A DNA stretch of 64,000 nt from JBBRCE01 sp038205115 (GTDB lineage Bacteria > Planctomycetota > Planctomycetia > Pirellulales > JBBRCE01): assembly GCA_038205115.1 (NCBI GenBank), contig JBBRCE010000024.1, positions 6,151-70,150 on the forward strand. Direction: 5' to 3'. The notes beneath the pieces were generated by a model. That model ran no database searches, was not told where the DNA came from, and saw nothing but the letters and a program-made list of their open reading frames with translations. This document shows positions 18,301 to 27,730 of this stretch, in pieces (the first letter of the stretch is position 1; each line of letters begins with the position of its first letter). A program made the position numbers and the translations under genes.

Positions 18301-19623
18301 ATGGCCGCAAATCTGAAACCCACAACGCCGCCGGCCGCCAGTGGCGAATCGCTGTGCGAACTACACGCGGTTAACCACGATTTTCTACAGCCCAATGGGC
18401 AAGCGCGGCGCGTGCTGGACAACGTCACGTTGGCCGTCAAGCCGGACGAAATCGTGGCGCTGCTTGGTCCGTCGGGCTGCGGCAAGTCAACCATCTTGCG
18501 GATTTTAGCCGGGCTGTTCGAGCCCACCAGTGGCCGGGTGAGTTATCACGGCAAGCCGCTGCACGGGCTGAATCCAGGCGTGGCGATTGTCTTTCAAAGC
18601 TTTGCGCTTTATCCCTGGATGACCGTTACGCAAAATATTCGCGTGGTCTTGAAGGCGGCCGGCATGCCGCTGGACGAAATCGAAAAGCGCACCAATCACG
18701 TCATTCGCCTAGTTGGCCTGGCCGGCTTCGAAGATACGTATCCCCGCGAATTGTCTGGCGGCATGAAACAGCGCGTTGGCATGGCCCGCGCGCTCTCGGT
18801 CGATCCCGAAATTCTGATGCTCGATGAGCCGTTCAGCCAGGTCGATGCATTGACGGCCGAAAGTTTGCGATCCGAGGTGATCGACATCTGGTCGTCGACG
18901 GATCGGAATCCTTCGTCGATTTTAATGGTCAGCCACGACATCAAAGAAGTCGCATACATGGCGGATCGAATTGTCATATTGGGTGCCAATCCGGGCGTGA
19001 TTCGCACAATTGTCGAAAACAAGCTGCCGCGGCCCCGCGATTATCGCTCATTCGGATTTACCAAGTTGGTGGATCAGTTGCACGAATTGATTACCGGCAT
19101 CGAACTGCCTGACGAGGCGCCCACTCTGTTGATTGAGTCGCTGCCGGATGCCACGGGCAGCGAGATTATTGGTCTACTGGAATATCTGGCGGCCCGGGGC
19201 GGTCGTGAAGACGTGTTCCGAATTGCTGCCGACACGCACAACGAATTCGGGCATGTCATCAACATTGTCGAAGGCGCGGAAATGCTGGGATTTGTCGATA
19301 CGCCCAAGCGCAACGTGGTGCTCGAAGCCGAAGGTCTGCGGTTTGTGGCTGCAACCGCCGACGAGCAAAAAGGCCTGTGGCGCAAACAACTGCTGGAACT
19401 GCGGTTGTTCAAGATCATTTACGAAGCGCTCCTGCGTACGCCCGAGCACGAGATCGACAAGGACTTTGTTCTGGAGACGATCTTGTTGCATCTGCCGCAA
19501 GAGAACTACGAAAAAATGTTTCAGACGATCATTCGCTGGTCGCGGTATGGGAATTTGTTTTCTTACGATGAAAACACCGAGATGGTTGCGTTGCAAGAAG
19601 AGTCGCAACCGCTCGCCAGTTGA
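18301..19623 (+). CDS. ABC transporter ATP-binding protein with AAA-associated C-terminal domain
   Basis: A 440-residue protein. The ATPase domain has Walker A GPSGCGKST (residues 56-64), a Q-loop at FQSFALYPWMTV, signature ELSGGMKQRVGMARA and Walker B EILMLDEPFSQVDALT. Residues about 285-430 form a second, helical domain of the kind attached to nitrate/sulfonate-type ATPases, rich in IHEALLRTPEHEID-like text (IYEALLRTPEHEIDKDF). It probably powers the fused permease immediately upstream, importing an anion. The substrate is not evident. Confidence 0.9.
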   Translation: MAANLKPTTPPAASGESLCELHAVNHDFLQPNGQARRVLDNVTLAVKPDEIVALLGPSGCGKSTILRILAGLFEPTSGRVSYHGKPLHGLNPGVAIVFQSFALYPWMTVTQNIRVVLKAAGMPLDEIEKRTNHVIRLVGLAGFEDTYPRELSGGMKQRVGMARALSVDPEILMLDEPFSQVDALTAESLRSEVIDIWSSTDRNPSSILMVSHDIKEVAYMADRIVILGANPGVIRTIVENKLPRPRDYRSFGFTKLVDQLHELITGIELPDEAPTLLIESLPDATGSEIIGLLEYLAARGGREDVFRIAADTHNEFGHVINIVEGAEMLGFVDTPKRNVVLEAEGLRFVAATADEQKGLWRKQLLELRLFKIIYEALLRTPEHEIDKDFVLETILLHLPQENYEKMFQTIIRWSRYGNLFSYDENTEMVALQEESQPLAS

Positions 19624-19812
19624 AGCTGCGGTTAATGCGCGGCCGTCGCCAGCGGTTAGCGGCAGTGACCGATTTACCCGCGCCATGCCGCGCTGCCGCT
19701 TGCCTTATCTGGTTTGCGCATACAATAAGACAATCGCCGGCGCGGCAATCGAAGTCGCGCGGACCAAACACCTTCCGACAACCCGGGCAGCGGCAAGCAA
19801 TTGCCTTGGATA

Positions 19813-21222
19813 ATGACCACTAAACCGAAGAATCTGCGGGATTTACGTGCCAGTGGCTGGAAATCGAAGACTGTCAAAGACGAACTACGTGGGAACTTCC
19901 TGCGGATGCTGGCGGAAAACGAAGAATTGTATCCCGGCATTGTCGGCTATCAAGACACGGTCATTCCAGAAATTAACATCGCGCTGATCGCCGGGCATGA
20001 CATGCTCTTTTTGGGCGAAAAAGGCCAGGCCAAGAGCCGCCTGATGCGTTCGCTGGTGCAATTTCTCGATGCCGAAATTCCTTATCTCGACTTGCCGGAT
20101 GTGCCGGTACACGACGATCCGTTTCATCCGATCACCGGCCCCAGCAAGCGCTTCTTAGCCACGCACGACGAGTCCGACGTGCCCATTGCCTGGTGGAGCC
20201 GCGAAGGCCGATACGCGGAGCGGCTCGCGCCAGGCACTAAGTTTGCCGACATCATTGGCGAGATCGACCCGGCCAAGCTGGCGGGTGGCGCCAGCATGGC
20301 CACTGAAGAGGCGCTGCACTTTGGCTTGATTCCGCGAATGCATCGCGGCATCTTTGCGATGAACGAATTGCCGGAACTCGACGAACTGGTGCAAGTGGGC
20401 CTGTTCAATATTTTGGAAGAGCGCGATGTGCAAATTCGCGGCTTTCCCGTGCAGTTCGATATCGATGTGCTGATTTTGTTTTCGGCCAATCCGTCGACCT
20501 ACAACCGTAGTGGCAAAGTCATCCCGCAGCTCAAAGATCGGATCGGCTCGGTCATCCATACGCATTATCCACGCGAACGCGAGCTGGGCATTCAGATCAT
20601 GGAGCAAGAGTCCGGCATCGATCTGGCCGGACAATTTCCGGTTAACGTGCCATACTTCATGCGCGAGATCATCGAGCAGATCAGCATCTCGGCCCGCAAA
20701 TCGAAGTTCATCGATCACCAGTCAGGTGTCAGCGCGCGATTCAGCATTGCCAATTATCGGACCATGATTGCCAGCGCGCGTCAGCGGGCCGCGCGATTGG
20801 GCGAAAATCCGGCCGTGCCGCGGATAAGCGACCTAGGGCATCTTTATTCCTCTTCGCTCGGTAAGCTCGAACTCGACATGATGGGCAGTCATCAAATGAC
20901 CGAGCGGCAAGTGCTCGACGCCGTGATGGCCGAAGCGATCGGCAAGGTGTTCGAAGAATATGTCGATCAGCATGGCTTGCAGGAAATTTCGCAAATCTTC
21001 AAGCAAGGCGTGAAGATCGAAGTTGGCGATTTGCTGCCATCCAGTCAATATGCCGAACGCCTGGAACGCGTGCCGCCGGCTTGGGATAAAGCGTTTGAGG
21101 TCAATTCCGGCAGCGACGTCGCGGTGCGTGCGGCCTGTGTGGAATTTGTATTGGCCGGCCTTTACGCCACGGATCGGATTTCACGCTCGCAATCGCATGG
21201 CCGCATCGTGTACGATCTGTAA
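19813..21222 (+). CDS. MoxR / magnesium-chelatase-like AAA+ ATPase
   Basis: A 469-residue protein; ATG at 19813 preferred over TTG at 19801. The AAA+ core has Walker A GEKGQAKSRL, with Ala before Lys as in many MoxR ATPases, Walker B GIFAMNELPELDELVQ, and LILFSANPSTYNRSGKVIP followed by PQLKDRIGSVI (sensor-1 and arginine region). A C-terminal helical domain follows. Such ATPases normally work with a von Willebrand factor A partner to remodel or insert metal into proteins. No such partner lies within the window, so the client is unknown. Confidence 0.85.
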   Translation: MTTKPKNLRDLRASGWKSKTVKDELRGNFLRMLAENEELYPGIVGYQDTVIPEINIALIAGHDMLFLGEKGQAKSRLMRSLVQFLDAEIPYLDLPDVPVHDDPFHPITGPSKRFLATHDESDVPIAWWSREGRYAERLAPGTKFADIIGEIDPAKLAGGASMATEEALHFGLIPRMHRGIFAMNELPELDELVQVGLFNILEERDVQIRGFPVQFDIDVLILFSANPSTYNRSGKVIPQLKDRIGSVIHTHYPRERELGIQIMEQESGIDLAGQFPVNVPYFMREIIEQISISARKSKFIDHQSGVSARFSIANYRTMIASARQRAARLGENPAVPRISDLGHLYSSSLGKLELDMMGSHQMTERQVLDAVMAEAIGKVFEEYVDQHGLQEISQIFKQGVKIEVGDLLPSSQYAERLERVPPAWDKAFEVNSGSDVAVRAACVEFVLAGLYATDRISRSQSHGRIVYDL

Positions 21223-21311
21223 CACGCGACACGGTCGAATCGCCTGCTTTTTTTGGGCAGCACCGTTCGGTCGCGCGAACGTAATTGCGGTTTGAACGGT
21301 CCGTTATCGCT

Positions 21312-21734
21312 ATGTTGTTTGTCGAACCCAATATCCAAATTCCGGCTAGCGAGTTGGATTTCACTTTCGTTCGCAGTTCCGGCCCGGGCGGCCAGAATGT
21401 CAACAAGGTGAATTCCAAAGCCGTGCTGCGCTGGGCCGTTGCCGCCAGCCCGAGTTTGCCCGGCGCCGTGAAGGCGCGTTTCTTGACCAAATTCGCCTCG
21501 CGTTTGACCGTCGAGGGCGAAATTCTGGTCAACAGTCAGCGTTACCGCGATCAGGCCCGCAACATTCAGGACTGTCGTGAAAAACTGCAAGCCATGATCG
21601 CCGCGGTTGCGACGCCGCCAATCAAACGGCGCGCTACAAAACCATCGTTTGGCAGTGTGCAGCGGCGGTTGACAACCAAGCGCACGCAGAGCAATCGCAA
21701 GAACCAGCGACGCACGCCGCTAGACGACGAATAA
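21312..21734 (+). CDS. arfB: ArfB-type peptidyl-tRNA hydrolase (ribosome rescue)
   Basis: A 140-residue protein; the ATG at 21312 is preferred over a TTG at 21285. The catalytic loop is RSSGPGGQNVNKVNSK with GGQ at residues 26-28. There is no codon-recognition domain. The C-terminal tail (from about residue 98) is basic, with RRLTTKRTQSNRKNQRR, as needed to enter the empty mRNA channel of a stalled ribosome. This is the ArfB/ICT1 pattern and length. It frees nascent chains from ribosomes stalled on truncated mRNA. Confidence 0.9.
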   Translation: MLFVEPNIQIPASELDFTFVRSSGPGGQNVNKVNSKAVLRWAVAASPSLPGAVKARFLTKFASRLTVEGEILVNSQRYRDQARNIQDCREKLQAMIAAVATPPIKRRATKPSFGSVQRRLTTKRTQSNRKNQRRTPLDDE

Positions 21735-21761
21735 CCGGCACTGTGACGCGACGAAGTGCGT

Positions 21762-21962
21762 TTACTTCAAGCCGAAGTAAGTGGCCAATTGCTGCTCGAC
21801 TTTAATCGACTCCTCGGCCGCCCGTTCGCCAAACACCTGGCTGCCGGCTTCCAAACGATGCGTTTTATCGGACGTCGAATAAAGATTTCTGGCGACGGCT
21901 TGAAGAAAAACCCGGCAACGCGGCAGCTCCCGTCGATGCCGGAATGGCTGACCGACGATCAA
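21762..21962 (-). CDS. Doubtful small gene after the zinc-finger protein
   Basis: A 66-codon frame from a TTG, 13 bases downstream of the zinc-finger gene on the same strand. The C-terminal half (FGERAAEESIKVEQQLATYF) has protein-like composition, the N-terminal half less so. There is no ribosome site that decides the start. It could be real or chance; I include it with low confidence. Confidence 0.3.
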   Translation of the reverse strand: MIVGQPFRHRRELPRCRVFLQAVARNLYSTSDKTHRLEAGSQVFGERAAEESIKVEQQLATYFGLK

Positions 21963-21975
21963 TGCCGACTCGATG

Positions 21976-22431
21976 TTAACGCAAAAACATCACGGCGATC
22001 ACCGCCCGACCAATGGCCGCAAGCAGCAAGCTCAGCGCCACCACGGCCGCCATGATTGACGTCAAGCTGTGCGGCCTGGATTGAAGCTGCGGTTGCGGGG
22101 CAATTTTAGGCTGCGGTGCCGCGAGGCGTTTGGGTTTGCCGACAGAAACGGCCAGTTGCCGCGACGCGCCGTTGAGGTCGCTCCAATAGGCTGGCAGCGC
22201 CAAGCTTTCTTCGGTGGTGACGGATTCTTGTTCAACGTCATCGGCCGGTCGTAACGCCTCGGCCAGACGCCGACAACCAGGGCAGCGCAATATGTGCGAC
22301 TCGACGGCACCGTCGCTGCTATGACCGGTCGGAAACGGGCCACGCGTCAGAATTCCAAAAACCCGATCGCAGTCCACGGCCGATCTCCCCAAGCCATGTC
22401 GCAAATGACCTTCAACTGGAACAAATTCCAT
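21976..22431 (-). CDS. Anti-sigma-like zinc-finger protein with C-terminal membrane anchor
   Basis: A 151-residue protein. The N-terminal part has DCDRVFGILTRG and the H-x3-C-x2-C motif HILRCPGC, which is the zinc-binding signature of ZAS anti-sigma domains. A Pro/Gln-rich linker (PQPKIAPQPQLQSRP) leads to one transmembrane helix at the C-terminus (about residues 124-147). This is the layout of a membrane-held anti-sigma factor. No sigma gene lies beside it, so the partner is unknown. Confidence 0.7.
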   Translation of the reverse strand: MEFVPVEGHLRHGLGRSAVDCDRVFGILTRGPFPTGHSSDGAVESHILRCPGCRRLAEALRPADDVEQESVTTEESLALPAYWSDLNGASRQLAVSVGKPKRLAAPQPKIAPQPQLQSRPHSLTSIMAAVVALSLLLAAIGRAVIAVMFLR

Positions 22432-23195
22432 TGTTGACGGTTACGGGGTAAAGGGCAATGGTGCGGCTTCCGCAAACATCGAAATTCGATTCAAACAATT
22501 GCGATGCTATCTTCAATTGCCGGCGGCAAACGACAAGGGCCGAGCAATCGTCGCGGCCAGTTGGCCACTTATTGCAACCGCCGATTGAGAAATGCCGGTT
22601 GTCTGCGTTACCGAATCGATCAAAAAGAGCGGGCTGGAGCGGGATGACCGCAGGGCGAGAAGTCAGAAACGCAACTGGCGACCCAAATCGCCGCGAGGGA
22701 AGCACCGCCCCGCCGTTGGTTTCGTATTCGCGTCCCGAGCATCTCGCTCGCAGCCCGATTAGCAAGAAGTCGATGCACGGCAGTTCGAACGATCAAACTG
22801 CAGCGCCAATCCAATCTGCCGCGCCGACCATCCTAGTCGCTGCGACAAACCTATTCATCGTATCGAGAGCGATCCATTGTTTGCGAATTCGCGGAATGGA
22901 CGGAAATTTCCAACCTTTCCGCGTTGCAGCTTGCGCGGTTGCAGCGGTCGTGCCGGTCGAGAGGAATTCTGCCGCTGCATCAGCCAGCCGAAGACAAACC
23001 GAAAATGACAAAATCTCGAACAACAAACGCACTTTGGTTGTGATTGAGTTGACGTAATTGGAAATCGTCGGCCCTCCGTGGTTCTGCAAGCTTGACAATC
23101 CGACCCTGGAATAGCTAGATTGCCCTGCTGGCAATTCCCGTTGCCGAAACCTGTTGCGCCGTTTTTGGCGCGGCCCTCACGCGGCTGCCGCACTC
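22432..23195. other. Long gap upstream of tex with a predicted promoter
   Basis: This 764-base stretch has frames up to 199 codons on the plus strand and 117 on the minus strand, but both have the composition of chance frames (Arg/Ser/Cys-rich, no domain). I see no RNA gene or repeat. At its right end a plausible promoter faces tex: TTGACA at 23092-23097 and TAGATT at 23116-23121 with an 18-base spacer. Confidence 0.5.
23092..23121 (+). promoter_or_regulatory. Predicted sigma-70-type promoter of tex
   Basis: A perfect -35 hexamer TTGACA at 23092-23097 and a weaker -10 TAGATT at 23116-23121, spacer 18. The expected start point lies about 65-70 bases before the tex ATG. No operator-like dyad overlaps it. 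Confidence 0.45.
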
Positions 23196-26100
23196 ATGTC
23201 CACCATCAGTATTGATCTCGGTCAGGTCGCGCGCGGCATTAACTTGCCCGCCAACCAGATCGAAAGCGTAGTTCGCCTGCTCGACGCCGGCAACACGATC
23301 CCGTTCATCACACGCTATCGTAAAGATCAGACGGGTGGCCTGGACGAAGAGCAGCTTCGCGAGATCGAATCGCGCGTGGCCCGGCTCAGGATGCTGGCCG
23401 AACGCAAACAGATCATCTTGCGATCGATCGAAGGTCAGGGCAAGCTCACGCCGGAGTTGGCCAAGCAAATCGATCAGGCAGACAGCATCAAGCGGCTGGA
23501 AGATTTGTACCTGCCGTTCAAGCCCAAGAAGCAGTCGCTCGCCACGCTGGCCCGCGAACGTGCGCTGGAACCGCTGGCCGCAGAAATGCTGTCGGCCAGC
23601 CCTGCGGCACTTGATCTCGATCAACGCGCCCGCGACTTTATCAATCCGGACAAGCAAATCCATACGATTGCCGACGCACTGCTGGGCGTGGGGCACATCA
23701 TCGCCGAAGACTTCAGCGAACGGGCAGACCTGCGCGGACGGTTGCGTAAGATTTACAAGCGCACCGGTCAGTTGGTCAGCACCAAAATCGGCAAGCCAGA
23801 GAAGTCTGACAGAATTGAGCCGGCCGTCGCGGCCGTATCGCTGGCCGCGAGTGGCGAAACCGTTGCCGCCGCGCATCAGCATTTGGGAATGGTGCAAACG
23901 GCCATCGACTTTGATGCCGTGGCCGATGGCGCTTCGCCAGCGTCCGCACTGCCAGTGCCCGCACCGCACACGGCCGCGCCAGCCGCTGGCCATGCCGCGC
24001 CTGCGGTTGAGTTGCCGCTGGCCGGCGAGGAAAACCACGTTCCGGCTACTGAGCAGCCAACCGTTGTTCAACCGGCCTCCGCGGACGTCACACATGTCGT
24101 TTCGCCTGTGACGCAATTGGTCGATACGCCGCACGTCGCCCAGACCATTGTGCCGGCGCATCAAGTTGAGCAAGCGGCCAGCCTGGTGGTCGAACAGGCT
24201 GCCGGCGAAGTTCCGGTCGAAATCGCTCCGGAACATCCGCCAACACCGGCCACTGCGGAACCCGCAATAGAGTCCCAGGCCGCTTCAATTCCCGCTGCGG
24301 CGGTGGCCAAGTCGGTCAAGCCAGGCGATAAGAAGCGCTCAAAAGATCGCGACAAAGAGAAAGAAAAAGAAGACGAAGGCAAAGAATTCCGCGATTACTT
24401 CGATTACAAAGAGCAACTTGGTCGTGTGCCGCCGCATCGCGTGCTGGCAATCAACCGGGGCGAAAAAGCCAAAGTGCTCCGTGTCAAAATCGAAGTCGAC
24501 ACCGACGAAATTTTTGCCGCCACGGAAGAAATGCTCGTCCCCGCTGGGCATCCCCATGCCGATTTCCTCCGCGGCTGTGCGCGCGACGCTTTAGCGCGGT
24601 TGGTGCTACCGAGCCTGGAGCGCGAAATTCGTCGCGAGCTGACGGAAAACGCGGAAACACACGCCGTCGATATTTTCGCCCGCAACCTGCGTAAGTTGTT
24701 GCTGCAAGCGCCAATCCGCGGCAAGCGGTTGCTGGCGGTTGATCCGGGCTTCAAAAGCGGCTGCAAGCTGGCTGTGCTCGACGAATTCGGCAAGCTGCTC
24801 GATCACGGCGTGGTGCACATTGTGGGCAAGCCCGAACGACTCGCCGCGGCCAAGGCCAAGATTGTCGAGATGGTCAAGCAGCACGCGCTCACGGCCATCG
24901 CCATCGGCAACGGCACCGCCTGTCGCGAGACCGAAGAGATTATTGCTGAACTGCTGGCCAGCGACGACCTCAAGGATACGGGTTGCGCCTACGCGATTGT
25001 CAACGAAGCTGGCGCCAGCGTTTATTCGACTAGCCCACTGGGCCGTGAAGAATTTCCGACTTACGACGCCACGTTGCGCGGCGCGATTTCGATTGGCCGC
25101 CGACTGCAAGATCCGCTGAGCGAACTGGTTAAGATCGACCCTGCCAGCATCGGCGTCGGACTGTACCAGCATGACGTCAAGGCCAAGCACTTGCGGGTCT
25201 CGCTGGATGCTGTGGTCGAGTCGTGCGTGAACTATGTGGGCGTGGATTTGAACACGGCCAGCCCAGTGTTGTTGCGTTACGTGTCGGGTCTGAATCAGCT
25301 CACCGCGCGGCGGTTGTACGATTATCGGATTGCCAACGGACCGTTTCATAATCGCGAGCAATTGCGTGAAGTGCCCGGCTTTGGCGAAGCGACTTTCGTG
25401 CAAGCGGCCGGTTTTTTGAAGATCACCGGCGGTGACAATGCGCTGGACACAACCTGGATTCATCCGGAAAGTTACGACGTCGCCCGCCGCGCTCTGGAAC
25501 GGTTGGAGGCTTCGGTCGCCGATCTGAATTCCAAAGAGAGCATTGCCGCGTTGGCCGACCGCGTTGCTAAGTTGCAACTCGAACCGTTGGCCGGCGAACT
25601 GCAAGTTGGCACGCGGTCGCTTTCGGATATTGTCAGCCAATTCACGCGTCCGGGCCGCGACCCGCGTGAAGATTTGCCGCTGCCGATGTTCAAGAAGGGC
25701 ATCCTCAAGCTCGAAGATCTCGAGCCGGCCATGGAACTCAACGGTTGCGTGCTGAATGTCGTCGATTTTGGCGCGTTCGTCGATATCGGCTTGCACGATA
25801 GCGGCCTGGTGCATGTCAGCCAACTGGCCAACAAGTTCGTTCGCGACCCGCACGAAGTGGTTTCGGTAGGCGATGTCGTCAAGGTTTGGGTGCTCGAGAT
25901 CGATAAAGGCCGACGTCGCGTATCGCTGACCATGATTCCACCTGGCACGCCTCGGCCGCAAGCGCCGCAGCGTCGCCGTTCGCCAGAAGGCCAACCGGTC
26001 GAAGGCGGCGCGCCGCAGGGCAATCGGCCGCCACGTCCTCCGCGACCTGCCCGCCCACGACCCGAACGCCCTGCCCAACCGGCTGGTCAAGAAGGCGCGC

Positions 26101-26381
26101 CGGCCGGCACTGGCAAACCACCGTTCAATCGTCCGCCGCGTGGCGGCAAGCCCAGCTACGGCCGGCCGCAACAAGGCGGTCGCCCGCAACAGAGTCAGCA
26201 TAGCGCGCCACGTCCGCAAGGACCAAAACCCAAGCCGAAGCCAGTTGTCCCGCTGACCGATGCTATGAAGAAGGGCGCCGAGCCATTGCGAACTTTCGGC
26301 GATCTGATGCAATTCTATCAGCAGAAAAAGTCCGACGATCCGACCGATCAGCCGCCCGGCGGCGAGAGCAAGGATAAGTAA
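23196..26381 (+). CDS. tex: Tex-family RNA-binding protein with large internal insertion
   Basis: A 1061-residue protein starting at MSTISIDLG; typical Tex proteins have about 720-800. The parts are in the usual order: Tex N-terminal helices (from about residue 5), a YqgF/RNase-H-like domain beginning LAVDPGFKSGCKLAVLD near residue 513, helix-hairpin-helix segments (YVSGLNQLTARRLYDYR, REQLREVPGFGEATFVQ), and an S1 domain near residues 846-915. Between the N-terminal part and EFRDYFDYKEQLG (near residue 397) sits an Ala/Pro/Val-rich insertion of about 200 residues ending in a Lys/Glu run. A Pro/Arg-rich tail follows S1. Tex binds RNA and influences transcription. Confidence 0.9.
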   Translation: MSTISIDLGQVARGINLPANQIESVVRLLDAGNTIPFITRYRKDQTGGLDEEQLREIESRVARLRMLAERKQIILRSIEGQGKLTPELAKQIDQADSIKRLEDLYLPFKPKKQSLATLARERALEPLAAEMLSASPAALDLDQRARDFINPDKQIHTIADALLGVGHIIAEDFSERADLRGRLRKIYKRTGQLVSTKIGKPEKSDRIEPAVAAVSLAASGETVAAAHQHLGMVQTAIDFDAVADGASPASALPVPAPHTAAPAAGHAAPAVELPLAGEENHVPATEQPTVVQPASADVTHVVSPVTQLVDTPHVAQTIVPAHQVEQAASLVVEQAAGEVPVEIAPEHPPTPATAEPAIESQAASIPAAAVAKSVKPGDKKRSKDRDKEKEKEDEGKEFRDYFDYKEQLGRVPPHRVLAINRGEKAKVLRVKIEVDTDEIFAATEEMLVPAGHPHADFLRGCARDALARLVLPSLEREIRRELTENAETHAVDIFARNLRKLLLQAPIRGKRLLAVDPGFKSGCKLAVLDEFGKLLDHGVVHIVGKPERLAAAKAKIVEMVKQHALTAIAIGNGTACRETEEIIAELLASDDLKDTGCAYAIVNEAGASVYSTSPLGREEFPTYDATLRGAISIGRRLQDPLSELVKIDPASIGVGLYQHDVKAKHLRVSLDAVVESCVNYVGVDLNTASPVLLRYVSGLNQLTARRLYDYRIANGPFHNREQLREVPGFGEATFVQAAGFLKITGGDNALDTTWIHPESYDVARRALERLEASVADLNSKESIAALADRVAKLQLEPLAGELQVGTRSLSDIVSQFTRPGRDPREDLPLPMFKKGILKLEDLEPAMELNGCVLNVVDFGAFVDIGLHDSGLVHVSQLANKFVRDPHEVVSVGDVVKVWVLEIDKGRRRVSLTMIPPGTPRPQAPQRRRSPEGQPVEGGAPQGNRPPRPPRPARPRPERPAQPAGQEGAPAGTGKPPFNRPPRGGKPSYGRPQQGGRPQQSQHSAPRPQGPKPKPKPVVPLTDAMKKGAEPLRTFGDLMQFYQQKKSDDPTDQPPGGESKDK

Positions 26382-26565
26382 ACTGGCTTTTCGCGAGCCA
26401 AGGCTGACGCAGCGAAAAATTGTCGATTGGCGATCCCCGGCGTATACTTCCGTATCGAGCCGACGTCGATCAATTCGAATCGGTTCGATACAGCCGCACG
26501 GTCTGCTCGGAATGCAGTTGACTGCGGCAATTTCTCCAAGAATTTTTCCATTTGGGGTCTACGGC

Positions 26566-27585
26566 ATGTCGCGAAAAATCCATGTTTTTCTCTCAACCTT
26601 GGCGCTGGTTGCCGCTCGCGGCGCGCAATTGTTCGCAGCCGAGCCAGCAAAACCGGGCGAGGTGACAGCGCCTGCTGCCAATCAAGCTGCCGAAAAACTG
26701 TTTCTTCGCGTCACGCGCGACGACAACAAGAAGCCGCAGGCCATGGAAACGTCGATCGTACGCTACGTTCCCAAGGATCCGAAAGATCCCAAGACTGCCG
26801 GCCTGAGCGTGGAACTGGTGTCGGCCGTGCATGTCGGAGAAAAAGGCTATTACGAGCAACTCAACAAGCAGTTCGAAAAGTACGACGCACTGCTGTTCGA
26901 ACTGGTCGCCAAAGAAGGCACCAAGATTCCTAAGGGTGGCGGCGAACGCCGAGCGGGCGGCAATCCGGTCTCCATGTTGCAAAACGGCATGAAAAGCATT
27001 CTCAACCTGGAATATCAACTGACCGAAGTCGACTACACCAAGCCGAACTTCGTGCATGCCGATCTTTCGCCCGACGAATTTGCCAAATCGATGGAGCGCC
27101 GTGGCGAATCGTTCTGGACGATCTTCATGCAGTTGATGGCCCAGGGCATGGCCCGCGCCAAACCCGACGACGCCGGCAGTTCGGAGGCGGACTTGGTCAT
27201 GGCTCTGTTCGACAAGAACCGTGCCATCAAGCTCAAGATCATCGTGGCCGAACAGTTCGAAGATCTCGACTCGACGATGGTCGCCTTCAATGGGCCCGAT
27301 GGTTCGACACTCATCACCGAGCGCAATAAGGCAGCGTTGGCCGTGCTGAAAAAGCAAATCGATGGCGGCAAAAAGAAGATCGGAATTTTTTACGGCGCCG
27401 GTCACATGAGCGACATGTCGGAGCGGCTGGAAAAGGAATTTGGCCTGCAGCGCGAAAGCACGCGTTGGCTAACCGCCTGGGACTTGAAATTGCCGCCCAA
27501 AGTGAAGGCACCCGCTAAGAATCAAGAGGTGCCGATCATTCTGCCCGTCACGAAGCCTACGGAACAGCCGGCCACGCAAAAGTAG
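26566..27585 (+). CDS. Secreted TraB/TIKI-like protein
   Basis: A 339-residue protein starting at MSRKIHVF, with GGGG about 8 bases upstream. A signal peptide ends near residue 25 (QLFAAEP). The core has VELVSAVHVGEKGYYEQLN with a His, then YDALLFELVAKEG, and near the end IGIFYGAGHMSDM with another His. This pairing of an HxG strand, an E-containing strand and a GAGHM strand is the pattern of the TraB/PrgY/TIKI superfamily, some of which are metal-dependent proteases. The assignment is by motif only. It lies between tex and the SecA paralogue on the same strand. Confidence 0.65.
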   Translation: MSRKIHVFLSTLALVAARGAQLFAAEPAKPGEVTAPAANQAAEKLFLRVTRDDNKKPQAMETSIVRYVPKDPKDPKTAGLSVELVSAVHVGEKGYYEQLNKQFEKYDALLFELVAKEGTKIPKGGGERRAGGNPVSMLQNGMKSILNLEYQLTEVDYTKPNFVHADLSPDEFAKSMERRGESFWTIFMQLMAQGMARAKPDDAGSSEADLVMALFDKNRAIKLKIIVAEQFEDLDSTMVAFNGPDGSTLITERNKAALAVLKKQIDGGKKKIGIFYGAGHMSDMSERLEKEFGLQRESTRWLTAWDLKLPPKVKAPAKNQEVPIILPVTKPTEQPATQK

Positions 27586-27730
27586 CACAGCGTGCGGCGG
27601 ACAATGCTCTCTGAAATGCCGGCGGCATAGCTGCGATTGACTTTCGCGATTGCCGCGCCGGCGGTGGCACCGCATAATCAGAGTTGGGCTCGAATTCCGA
27701 GTCGCAACTTGCTCTTCGCCGACTGCATTC

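Noticed and set aside
22458..23057. 199-codon plus-strand frame in the long gap before tex
   Set aside because: Composition is Arg/Ser/Ala-rich and patternless, no ribosome site, no domain; more likely chance.
24606..26312. 568-codon open frame antisense to tex
   Set aside because: It is the codon shadow of tex, with unlikely composition and no domain.
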